NCBI RefSeq assembly: GCF_900188485.1
Contig: NZ_FZPH01000004.1
Location: forward strand, 520,189-584,188
Reading direction: 5' to 3'
DNA from: Asanoa hainanensis
GTDB taxonomy: Bacteria; Actinomycetota; Actinomycetes; Mycobacteriales; Micromonosporaceae
Length of the DNA: 64,000 nucleotides
Shown here piece by piece: positions 27,738 through 35,168 of this stretch. Each line of letters begins with the position of its first letter. The stretch's first letter is position 1. The translations under genes were made by a program, and so were the position numbers. Under the pieces are notes generated by a model. It made no database searches and was not told where the DNA came from. It saw nothing but the letters and a program-made list of their open reading frames with translations.

Positions 27738-27743
27738 ATTTTA
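27738..27743 (-). promoter_or_regulatory. Candidate -10 element for a leaderless NDT-like transcript
   Basis: TAAAAT on the minus strand, followed by AGTTAG and then the ATG at 27731. The spacing and the lack of a Shine-Dalgarno sequence fit a leaderless actinobacterial promoter inside the 40-bp acuC-NDT gap, in an unusually AT-rich stretch. Confidence 0.45.
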
Positions 27744-27771
27744 ATGGAATCCGGCCTCGCCCCTAGGCACT

Positions 27772-28950
27772 TCAGTCGCGCGGGTCGAGTGGGTCCAGGC
27801 CCAGCAGCGGGAAGACGGCCGTGCGGGTTTGGGTGATCGCCCGGTCTACCGCGTCTTCGCTGGCTGGCTGCCAGGGCTCGAACGTGGTGTCGCCGTCGTC
27901 GGTCAGGCGCAGCGGGATCTCGCGGTCGGGCAGTCGGGTCTTGGCGAGCGCCCGCCAGCCGGGCGGGGTCGGCGTCAGCGGGTCGAGCGGGTCGCCCGTC
28001 GCCGCGGCCAGCAGGTGGGTCCAGGTGCGTGGGACGACCTCGACCAGCGCGTACCCGCCGCCGCCCGTGGCCACCCAGCGCCCCTCGCACAGTTCCTCGG
28101 CCAGGTCGCGCATCGCCAGGTGTGCGGCCCGCTGGCCGTCGACGGTCAGCCGTAGGTCGGCGAGCGGGTCGAGCCGGTGGCTGTCGGCGCCGCACTGGCT
28201 GAACAGCAGTTGCGGACCGAACGCGCGCAGGACGCTCGGCACCACCGCGTGGAAGGCGCGCAGCCAGCCGCGATCGCCCGTACCCGGTGGCAATGCGATG
28301 TTGACCGACGTGCCCTCGGCGCCCTGGCCGCCGATCTCGTCCGGGAAGCCCGTGCCGGGGAACAGCGCCAGCGGCGACTCGTGCAGCGAGATCGTCAGGA
28401 CGCGCGGGTCGTCGTAGAAGATCGCCTGGACGCCGTCGCCGTGGTGGACGTCGATGTCGACGTACGCGATGCGCTCGGCGCCCTGGTCGAGCAGGCGGGC
28501 GATGGCGACCGCCGGGTCGTTGTAGACGCAGAAGCCCGACGCCCGGCCCGGCATCGCGTGGTGCAGGCCGCCGGCCACGTTGACCGCGTGCCGGGCCTCA
28601 CCCCGCCAGACCGCCTCGGCGGCCGCGATGGTCGCGCCGGCGACCAGGGCCGAGGCGTCGTGCATGTGGTCGAAGACCGGGTTGTCGGGGGTGCCGAAGC
28701 CGTACCCCCGGAAGAACGGGTCGTGCGGGGCGACCTTGACCGCGTCGATGTAGTCGGCGCGGTGCACCCGGGCCAGCGCCGCGTCGTCGGCGGGGGTCGG
28801 CTTGACCACCTTCACGCCCGCGCGGTCGAGGACGCCCAGCTCACGGGCCAATGCCATGGTCAGTTCGACCCTGACCGGGTTCAACGGATGATCACCCAGG
28901 TCGTACCCGAGCAGGTCTTCGTCCCACACCACCACGGCGCCGTCCGGCAT
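27772..28950 (-). CDS. acuC: AcuC-type class I histone-deacetylase-family protein
   Basis: This 392-residue zinc-dependent deacetylase has the catalytic GGLHHAMPG pair of histidines, zinc ligands in YVDIDVHHGDG (Asp, His) and GADSHRLDPLADL (Asp), and the GGGGYAL transition-state Tyr. AcuC removes acetyl groups from lysines, classically reactivating acetyl-CoA synthetase. It would oppose the Pat-type acetyltransferase at 21873, with the low-GC block lying between them. ATG 28950 is the start. The sulfurtransferase gene lies upstream on the same strand (25 bp), so they may be co-transcribed. Confidence 0.92.
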   Translation of the reverse strand: MPDGAVVVWDEDLLGYDLGDHPLNPVRVELTMALARELGVLDRAGVKVVKPTPADDAALARVHRADYIDAVKVAPHDPFFRGYGFGTPDNPVFDHMHDASALVAGATIAAAEAVWRGEARHAVNVAGGLHHAMPGRASGFCVYNDPAVAIARLLDQGAERIAYVDIDVHHGDGVQAIFYDDPRVLTISLHESPLALFPGTGFPDEIGGQGAEGTSVNIALPPGTGDRGWLRAFHAVVPSVLRAFGPQLLFSQCGADSHRLDPLADLRLTVDGQRAAHLAMRDLAEELCEGRWVATGGGGYALVEVVPRTWTHLLAAATGDPLDPLTPTPPGWRALAKTRLPDREIPLRLTDDGDTTFEPWQPASEDAVDRAITQTRTAVFPLLGLDPLDPRD

Positions 28951-28975
28951 GGCGCCATCGTGCCATGCGGTCCTG

Positions 28976-29836
28976 CTATTCGCCGGTCGCCACCGGCCTG
29001 TTCGGGTCGGTCACCCAGTCGCTCCACGAGCCGACATACAGAGCGGCGTCGGTACGCCCGGCGCGGTGCAACGCCAGCACGGTGTGCGCGGCGGTGACGC
29101 CGGATCCGCAGTACGCGCCGACGGGTTGGCCGTCGCGGACCCCTGTTTCGGCGAAGCCCGCCCTGATCTCCTCGGCCGTCTTCAGGCGGCCGTCGTCCTT
29201 CGCGTTCTCTGTCGTCGGGCGGTTGACGGCACCCGGGATGTGGCCGGCGACCGGGTCGATGGGCTCGACCTCGCCGCGGAACCTCGGTGCGACCCGGGCG
29301 TCGATCAGGGTGCCCTGCTCGGCCAGCGCGGCGGCTTCCTCCGCCGTCAGGCTGGGCAGGTTGCCGGGTTTGACCTCTATATCGCCCTCGGTGGGCGTTG
29401 TCTCGTCGGTGGTGACCGGATGACCTTGGTTGGTCCAGGCCGCGAACCCACCGTCGAGGACCCTGGTGTCGCGGTGGCCGGCCCACCGGAGGATCCACCA
29501 GGCGCGGGCGGCGGCTTGACCGTCCCCGGCGTCGTACACGACGACTGGTTTGTCGTTCCTGACGCCCTTGGCCCGAAGCTGCTCCTGGAGCTTGGCCGGG
29601 TCGGGCAGCGGGTGCCGGCCGTTGGGCCCGGGTTCGCCCGCCAGTTCGGTGTCGAGGTCGATGAAGACGGCGCCGGGAATGTGACCCTCGACGTAGTCGG
29701 CGCGGCCCGGCCGGCCGGAGAGCCGCCAGCGGGCGTCGAGCACCGTTATGCCGGGGAGGCCTTCGCGGCCTTCGGGGCCTTCGAGGCCGGAGCGCAACCC
29801 GTCAGGGTCGATCGTGAGATCATCGGCGGAAACCAC
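28976..29836 (-). CDS. Sulfurtransferase with two rhodanese domains
   Basis: This 286-residue protein has an N-terminal inactive rhodanese domain (TVLDARWRLSGRPGRADY...GHIPGAVFIDLD, Asp in place of Cys in VVYDAGDG) and a C-terminal active one (TLIDARVAPRF...GHIPGAVN with catalytic YCGSGVTAAH). This is the thiosulfate / 3-mercaptopyruvate sulfurtransferase arrangement; the CGSGVTA loop resembles the mercaptopyruvate group, but the donor cannot be fixed. Start GTG 29836. It is divergent from the DtxR/IdeR gene about 90 bp away. Confidence 0.92.
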   Translation of the reverse strand: MVSADDLTIDPDGLRSGLEGPEGREGLPGITVLDARWRLSGRPGRADYVEGHIPGAVFIDLDTELAGEPGPNGRHPLPDPAKLQEQLRAKGVRNDKPVVVYDAGDGQAAARAWWILRWAGHRDTRVLDGGFAAWTNQGHPVTTDETTPTEGDIEVKPGNLPSLTAEEAAALAEQGTLIDARVAPRFRGEVEPIDPVAGHIPGAVNRPTTENAKDDGRLKTAEEIRAGFAETGVRDGQPVGAYCGSGVTAAHTVLALHRAGRTDAALYVGSWSDWVTDPNRPVATGE

Positions 29837-29926
29837 GCGCTCCAGTGAACACCCGCCCGACGCCCTTCGTGGCGCCGGGTTGTCGGTGTGGCGAGGTAAT
29901 ATCGACAGCTAGGAGGGCCTTCTGCC

Positions 29927-30610
29927 GTGAATCACCTTGTCGACACGACCGAGATGTATTTGCGCACCATCCTCGAGTTGGAAGAGGAAGGTGTGCCACC
30001 GCTGCGCGCCCGGATCGCCGAGCGGTTGCACCAGAGCGGCCCGACCGTCAGCCAAACGGTGGCCCGCATGGAACGTGACGGACTACTCACCGTCGAGGGC
30101 GATCGCCACCTGCACCTCACCGGCCTCGGCCGCGAGCAGGCCGTCTCCGTGATGCGCAAGCACCGGCTCGCCGAGCTGCTGCTCGTCAACGTGATCGGCA
30201 TGCCCTACGAGGAGGCCCACGAAGAGGCGTGTCGCTGGGAGCACGTGATGAGCGACGCGGTCGAGCAGAAGGTCTACGACCTGCTCAACCGCCCGACCCG
30301 CTCCCCCTACGGCAACCCGATCCCGGGCCTCGACGCCCTGGGCGACCTGCCGGCCGAGGCCGACGGCTTCGACAACAAGGAGCGCAACCTGGCGTTCCCG
30401 GGCCTGACCGGCCAGGTCATCGTCCGCCGCATCTGCGAGAGCGTCCAGACCGACGCCGACGTGCTCCGCCAGCTACACGCGGCAGGGGTCGACCCCGGCG
30501 CGACGGTGACGGTGGCACAGGAGCGCGACGGCGTCATGATCGACCGGTCGGGTGACCAGGTCCGCCTGCCGCGCGAGGTCGCGTCCCGGGTGTTCGTCGC
30601 GGCCCACTGA
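29927..30610 (+). CDS. ideR: DtxR/IdeR-type metal-dependent repressor
   Basis: This 227-residue regulator has a winged HTH (RARIAERLHQSGPTVSQTVARMERDGLL), metal-binding residues in DTTEMYLRTI (Met, Glu) and ACRWEHVMS (Cys, Glu, His as in IdeR sites), and a C-terminal SH3-like domain (ATVTVAQERDGVMIDRSGDQVRLP). With Fe(II) it would repress iron uptake and activate storage genes. GTG 29927 follows AGGAGGG. No iron box is visible nearby, so autoregulation is not evident. Naming it ideR rather than dtxR is by actinobacterial custom. Confidence 0.93.
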   Translation: MNHLVDTTEMYLRTILELEEEGVPPLRARIAERLHQSGPTVSQTVARMERDGLLTVEGDRHLHLTGLGREQAVSVMRKHRLAELLLVNVIGMPYEEAHEEACRWEHVMSDAVEQKVYDLLNRPTRSPYGNPIPGLDALGDLPAEADGFDNKERNLAFPGLTGQVIVRRICESVQTDADVLRQLHAAGVDPGATVTVAQERDGVMIDRSGDQVRLPREVASRVFVAAH

Positions 30611-30618
30611 CGATCTTT

Positions 30619-30653
30619 CGAAGGCCGGTCCCCTTTTTTGGGGCCGGCCTTCG
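30619..30653. terminator. Rho-independent terminator after ideR
   Basis: CGAAGGCCGGTCCCC pairs with GGGGCCGGCCTTCG across a TTTTTT loop, nine bases past the ideR stop codon. Confidence 0.85.
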
Positions 30654-31067
30654 CGTTTGGTCGGCCCTGCTCGGCCGGCTTTCGCCCACGGCGGGGCGGC
30701 CCCGGGGCTTCGTCCCTGATGCTCGCGCTCGCGAGGTCGAACCGTGCGACCTTCGCGCTCGGCTTGTCACTCCAAGCGGTGAATTCTGCCTTTTCGGGCG
30801 AGATCTATGCGGTCCAAGACCAGAGACGGTCCCGCCCGGTCAGAGCTGCTAGAGGCAGCTCTGCCTTGGCGCCGATAGGGATGTACACGCGCAGGGCGGC
30901 ACCGTCGTGGCCGAACCTGCAGAAGCCGTTCGAGGTCGATCTGCGTGCCCGAGGTCGGCGCGATACCTGCCGACGACCAGATCTACCGTCTGGCCTACGA
31001 CGGCTCGGTCACGCGCGCGACGCGGCGCGTTCGCGGCCGATCGTTAGGCGTCCGCCGGCCGTGTCGA
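30654..31067. other. Intergenic stretch with no supported gene
   Basis: About 410 bp. A CAGAGCTGC...GCAGCTCTG hairpin lies at 30841-30863. Short open frames on both strands look weakly protein-like (for example QKPFEVDLRARG), which might mark a decayed gene, but nothing is recognisable. Confidence 0.35.
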
Positions 31068-31694
31068 TCAGGACTTCTTGGGCGGCTTCACCGATTCGAC
31101 CTGTTTGGCCAGCGCGACCATTTGCGGCCCGAGCTCCTTCGCCGGCGCCGGGGCGTCCAGGAGGTCGGTGAAGCGCAACGACATAAGGCGCTTGTCCTTG
31201 GTGAGCCAGCAGAGCTCGAGCCCCGGCCCAGCCGTTTCCGTCGCCGCGAACGGGGCCTGGTAGGCCGCCAGCCCCAACCCTTTGACCGCCGTCGCACCCT
31301 TGTCAGGAACGACGTCCTCCTTGAAGACGGCGGCGTCGGCCGTGGTCTTGCTGATCGTGAGGGCGAGGTCGGGCAGCTCGCCCTGCTCCGGTTGGACCAC
31401 GCAGGTGGTGGTCTCCCCGCTGCGACTGGCGGCGGAGATCCCGAACCGCACACCGATCGCTTTCTCGATCGCCTCGTAGTCGAAGTAGACGCAGGCCCCT
31501 CCCGCGGTCGCGGCGGGGAAGTCGGCCCGGACCGGCGGGAGCGTCTGCTGCGGAACCGGCTCGTCACCGCAACCCGCGACGGCGCCGACGAGGCTCAGAG
31601 CCGCGCCGAGGCAGACCAGCCGGGACGCCCGTCGGCCATCCACCCTGGACGGTCGGGCGGCCAGGTCGCTGTGGCGGCTACGCGGCAGGACCAC
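31068..31694 (-). CDS. Putative lipoprotein of unknown function
   Basis: This 208-residue protein has a basic N-terminus, a hydrophobic segment ending in the lipobox VAGC (LVCLGAALSLVGAVAGC), then a short Pro-rich linker and a globular domain with several Cys residues (GACVYFDYEAIE, ETTTCVVQPEQG, LELCWL). It resembles actinobacterial DUF3558-like lipoproteins in size and layout, but the family is not certain. GTG 31694 is chosen because GAGGAG lies seven bases upstream. The frame stays open far upstream through the repeat field, which is probably non-coding. Confidence 0.65.
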   Translation of the reverse strand: MVLPRSRHSDLAARPSRVDGRRASRLVCLGAALSLVGAVAGCGDEPVPQQTLPPVRADFPAATAGGACVYFDYEAIEKAIGVRFGISAASRSGETTTCVVQPEQGELPDLALTISKTTADAAVFKEDVVPDKGATAVKGLGLAAYQAPFAATETAGPGLELCWLTKDKRLMSLRFTDLLDAPAPAKELGPQMVALAKQVESVKPPKKS

Positions 31695-31779
31695 AACAAC
31701 TCCTCGATCGACGCTCGGATCAGCACAGGAGTGCGCCGCCCGAAAACATACGGCTTCGCCGGACGGTGCGGAAGTCCGG

Positions 31780-32800
31780 GTTGTCCGCCGGAGCCAGGTC
31801 GCCCAGGTCTGGTAGCGCCGATGACTTTCCCGGTGACCACCCTCTGGGCCGCCGGGTGCGGGGTCGGAGGGGGCGACCCTGGCTGAAACCAGGTGCGAGC
31901 GTTCGGTGACCGCCCCAAGCCGCCCGGTATGTGGTCCGGGTTGGGGCCGCCCCGCCCGGAAGCACCGATGACCTTCCCCGCCGCCCAATGCGGTCCGCAG
32001 TGCGGCCACCTTCGCCTGATGCGCACAACCCGCACGGATGATCTTCTCCGCCGCGTCGGCTGCAGCGGCAGTTGCGACCTCCCGGCCACCGCTCCGGGCC
32101 GCCGCGTGCCCGGTCCGGAGCTTCGCCGCCTGGCGCACGGTCCGGGGTGGGGCCACCCGGCGCACGGTCCGGAGCGTCGCCGCCCGGCGCACGGTCCGGG
32201 GTGAGGCCGCCCGGCGCACGGTCCGGAGCGCCGCCGCGCGGCGCACCGTCCGGGTTGGGCCGCCCGATGCACGGTCGAGGCCGCGCCGGCCGGAAACACC
32301 GATGACCTTGCCCGGCCGCCCGATGCGGTCCGCAGCGCGGCCCGCCTTCGCCTGACGCGCACAACCCACGCGGATGGTCCTCTGCTCGAACAGCGGTTGC
32401 GACTTCCCGGCGACCGCCCCGGGCAGCCAGGTGCCCGGTCCGAAGCGTCGCCACCCGTTGCGCGGTCCGGAGCGTCGCCGCCTGGTACACGGTCCGGGGT
32501 GGGGCCACGCCACCCGGAAACACCGGCGACCTCCCCTGCCGCCCGATGCGGTCCGCAGTGCGGCCCGCCTTCGCCTGACGCGCACAAACCCACGCGGATG
32601 ATCTTCTGCGCCGCATCGGCTCGAACGGCAGCTGCGACTTCCCGGCGACCGCCCCAGGCCGCCAGGTGCCCGGTCCGGAATGTCGCCTTCCGGTGCGTGC
32701 GCAGTCCGGACCGTCGCCGCCCGGTGCCCGAAGCACGTGCGACCCCGCGGTGCCCCAGACCGCACAAAAACGGCCCGACGTGACGCCGGCCTCGCGGAAC
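31780..32800. repeat. Composite repeat field: three ~165-bp units plus 27-bp tandem repeats
   Basis: Three copies of a long unit begin near 31958, 32287 and 32512. Each runs CGGAA(A/G)CACCG...GCGGTCCGCAG...CCTTCGCCTGA...GATG(A/G)TC...GACTTCCCGGCGACCGC...CCGGTCCG. Between copies lie 27-bp units. Copy identity looks like about 85-90% by eye. Long open frames run through on both strands because the repeats contain few stops, but their translations are Arg/Pro/Gly-rich and resemble no protein family. Confidence 0.8.
32106..32280. repeat. 27-bp tandem repeats, about 6.5 copies
   Basis: Successive units start with G(C/T)GC(A/C)CGGTCCGG at about 32106, 32133, 32160, 32187, 32214 and 32241. They alternate between GGTGNGGCCRCCC and AGCGNCGCCGCCC second halves, giving a 54-bp higher-order period. 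A shorter set recurs at about 32440-32510. Confidence 0.8.
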
Positions 32801-32934
32801 AACGTCTGACGCTTCGATGGTCGGCCGGGGCGTGCTCGGTGCGAGGCCCGAGGCCGCGCGGCCCCGCAGAATGCGCGACCCTTCGGAGGCGTCCGCAGGG
32901 AAGCCAGCGCGCGGTGTGGTCCTCGTCGTCCCGG

Positions 32935-34119
32935 TCAGGCCGGGAGTTGGGCCACGATGTGTTTGGCGATCTCCAGGGAGCTCGTCGCGGCGGGCGATGG
33001 GGCGTTCAGGACGTGGACCTGGCGGTCGCGGGTGACGATCAGGAAGTCGTCGACCAGGGTGCCGGCGCGGGTGATCGCCTGGGCACGGACGCCGGCGCCG
33101 GCTGGGGTCAGGTCGGCTTCGGTGATCGCTGGGACGAGGCGGGCCAGGCTTTCGGCGAACAGGCGGCGGCTCAGGGAGCGGCGCACCTCGGTCAGGCCGT
33201 ACCCGATGTGCTGGCGGGCCAGGCGCCAAAGGCCCGCGTACGCCAGGAAGTCCGCGATGTCTTTTGGGTTGATCGTGCTCCAGCGGTAGCCCTCGCGGGC
33301 CAGCGCCAGCACCGCGTTGGGTCCGGCGTGGACCGTGTTGTCGATCATGCGGGTCAGGTGGACGCCCAGGAAGGGGAACTGTGGGTCCGGCACCGGGTAG
33401 ATCAGGCCGCGGACCAGGCCGCGTCGCGAGGGCGTCAATTCGTAATATTCACCCCTGAAGGGGACGATTCTGGCCGGCGGCTCGACGCCCGCGAGGCGGG
33501 CCACCCGGTCGGCGTGCAGTCCCGCGCAGTTGACCAGGACGTCGGCGGTCAGGTCGCCGGTTGTCGTTCGCACGATCTGGTCGTGGCCGCGCGTCTCGAT
33601 GCCGGTCACCGCGGTGCCCAGCCGGAGCGTGGCCCCGGCACGCCCGGCCAGGTCGGCGAGGGTGATGCAGACGGCGGCGAAGTCGACGATCCCGGTCGAC
33701 TCGACCCGCAGCGCCTCGACGCAGCGCAGTTCGGGCTCGAGCTCCTTGGCCTCGGCGGCGCTGACCAGCCGGGCCGGCAGGCCGTTGGCAACCGCCCGTT
33801 CGTGCAGCGCGTGCAGGCGCGGGACCTCGGACTCGTCGGCCGCCACGATCATCTTGCCGCAGACCTCGTGCGGGATGCCGTGGGTGGCACAGAAGTCGAC
33901 CATGGAGGTGCGGCCGGCAGCGCAGAGCCGCGCCTTGAGACTGCCCGGCTTGTAGTAGACGCCCGCGTGGATCACGCCCGAGTTGTGCCCGGTCTGGTGG
34001 GCGGCGACCCGCGGCTCCTTGTCGATCACCGTGACCGACGCGTCCGGGTGGTCCAGCGTGAGCCGGTGCGCGGTCGCCAGGCCGACGATGCCGGCGCCGA
34101 TCACGACGTACCGAGTCAT
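32935..34119 (-). CDS. lhgO: L-2-hydroxyglutarate oxidase
   Basis: This 394-residue FAD-dependent DAO-family enzyme has VIGAGIVGLATAHRL (GxGxxG), QTGHNSGVIHAGVYYKPGS (an LhgO hallmark), FRGEYYEL, PDPQFPFLGVHLTRM and the C-terminal NAPSPAATSSLEIA. It oxidises L-2-hydroxyglutarate, a by-product of promiscuous dehydrogenases, to 2-oxoglutarate, passing electrons to the respiratory chain. ATG 34119; the DUF5522 gene is nine bases upstream on the same strand, so they share an operon. Confidence 0.93.
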   Translation of the reverse strand: MTRYVVIGAGIVGLATAHRLTLDHPDASVTVIDKEPRVAAHQTGHNSGVIHAGVYYKPGSLKARLCAAGRTSMVDFCATHGIPHEVCGKMIVAADESEVPRLHALHERAVANGLPARLVSAAEAKELEPELRCVEALRVESTGIVDFAAVCITLADLAGRAGATLRLGTAVTGIETRGHDQIVRTTTGDLTADVLVNCAGLHADRVARLAGVEPPARIVPFRGEYYELTPSRRGLVRGLIYPVPDPQFPFLGVHLTRMIDNTVHAGPNAVLALAREGYRWSTINPKDIADFLAYAGLWRLARQHIGYGLTEVRRSLSRRLFAESLARLVPAITEADLTPAGAGVRAQAITRAGTLVDDFLIVTRDRQVHVLNAPSPAATSSLEIAKHIVAQLPA

Positions 34120-34128
34120 GGCGCGACC

Positions 34129-34368
34129 CTATTTCACATATGGACAGTGCCGGCCGCCTCGACCGCAACACGTGCCGCGGGCCGCGAGGAACCCGGCCGA
34201 AAGAACGAACAACCCGGTCCGCGGGTCGAGGTAGCCGGCCGAGCCGGCGGCCAGCGCGGCGTCGTGGGCTTTGATGATCTCCGCCTGGTACGCGGGATCG
34301 GCGGGCATCCGGCTCACGTGCGGCTGACCCAACGGCCTCGGCGCACGCTCACTCTCGGCTGTCGCCAC
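34129..34368 (-). CDS. DUF5522 family Cys-rich small protein
   Basis: This 79-residue protein has EIIKAHDAALAAGSAGYLDPRTGLFVLSAGFLAARGTCCGRGGRHCPY, the layout of the DUF5522 family. Members usually end with a CCGxGCRHCP cluster; here the third Cys is Gly (GRGGRHC). Four-Cys clusters of this type may bind metal, so the change could weaken it. It directly precedes lhgO. Function unknown. ATG 34368. Confidence 0.75.
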   Translation of the reverse strand: MATAESERAPRPLGQPHVSRMPADPAYQAEIIKAHDAALAAGSAGYLDPRTGLFVLSAGFLAARGTCCGRGGRHCPYVK

Positions 34369-34480
34369 GCCACCACCCGTACCCTATCGGACCTATCGGA
34401 CCGGTCGTCCGCTGCCTGAATGACCTTCGCCGGTTATATCCCAAGAGGCATCATCCGCACGAGGAGAGGGCGCCACCGGC

Positions 34481-34780
34481 ATGACCACCACCGAGCTTCT
34501 GCGCGACGACCTGACCGACCTCGCACGGATCGGCGTGCCGGCCCAGGCCCAGCCGCTCGACCTGCGGGAGACCGGCGCGTTCGTCGACCGGGAGCCGGTG
34601 CTCGAGGTGCTGATGTCGGTGCGCCGCGTGGACGGCGGGCCGCCGTACCCGGCGCTGTACCTGGGCCCGATCGCCGAGCCCTTCCTGGGCCGCGCGCAAG
34701 ACGGCCTGGCCTTCGCCGCCCGAATTGATCCGCAACGTCCGGATCGGGTGCTGGTCGACTGGACCGCCTGCGCCGCATAG
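34481..34780 (+). CDS. Hypothetical protein
   Basis: This 99-residue, mostly acidic protein has no family that I recognise. The ATG at 34481 follows GAGGAGAGGG at a good distance, and codon positions show normal GC bias, supporting a real gene. Segments such as EVLMSVRRVDGGPPYPALYLGPIAEPF suggest a small folded domain with no membrane or signal segment. It may be co-transcribed with the DUF6582-like gene 29 bp downstream. Confidence 0.6.
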   Translation: MTTTELLRDDLTDLARIGVPAQAQPLDLRETGAFVDREPVLEVLMSVRRVDGGPPYPALYLGPIAEPFLGRAQDGLAFAARIDPQRPDRVLVDWTACAA

Positions 34781-34809
34781 CCCCAGGTCGGGTGGGTAAC
34801 CGTCGGTTC

Positions 34810-35112
34810 ATGGAGACCACCTGGAAGCCCGTGAACGAGGGCGACGAAGGAACCCTGTCGAGCGGCGAGAAGCGCAGCCTCCCGGATTCGGCGTTCGCGT
34901 TTCCGGACAGGCGCAAGGAGCCGCTGGTCGACGCCGATCACGTGCGGAACGCGATCGCGCGCTTCGACCAGGTCAAGGGCGTCACGGACAAGGAGCGCGA
35001 GCAGGCGTTCGGCAACCTCAAGAAGGCGGCGAAGCACTTCGACATCGACATGTCGGAGACCGACTGGCACCAGCTCGGCAAGCACCCGCACACCGACAAC
35101 CCGACGCAGTGA
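34810..35112 (+). CDS. DUF6582-like small protein
   Basis: This 100-residue protein has the pattern SGEKRSLPDSAFAFPDRRKEPLVDADHVRNAIARFDQVKGVTDKE, then NLKKAAKHFDID. It resembles the DUF6582 family and similar segments in phage capsid-maturation proteins ('AFAFPRKRKEPL.D..HVRNA'). The stand-alone form is common in actinobacteria; function unknown. ATG 34810 is preferred to GTG 34792 because the shared start is near METTWKP. A strong hairpin follows at 35124. Confidence 0.65.
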   Translation: METTWKPVNEGDEGTLSSGEKRSLPDSAFAFPDRRKEPLVDADHVRNAIARFDQVKGVTDKEREQAFGNLKKAAKHFDIDMSETDWHQLGKHPHTDNPTQ

Positions 35113-35123
35113 CAGCGTCTCAG

Positions 35124-35155
35124 AGCGGCGACCGCCCGACCCGGCGGTCGCCGCT
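35124..35155. terminator. Bidirectional terminator hairpin
   Basis: AGCGGCGACCGC and GCGGTCGCCGCT are perfect 12-bp arms with an eight-base loop, between the DUF6582-like gene and the opposing lysR gene. Confidence 0.8.
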
Positions 35156-35168
35156 CGCTGTTGCCGCG

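Noticed and set aside
29837..29926. IdeR iron box between the sulfurtransferase and ideR
   Set aside because: No TTAGG-N-A/T-rich dyad resembling the consensus was found.
31068..32765. Open frame extending the lipoprotein upstream through the repeat field to 565 codons
   Set aside because: The extension is satellite DNA without start signals. The lipobox requires a start near 31694, which has a ribosome-binding site.
31595..33229. Minus-strand 544-codon frame through the repeat field
   Set aside because: It crosses into the lhgO gene in another frame and consists of repeat translation and Arg-rich sequence.
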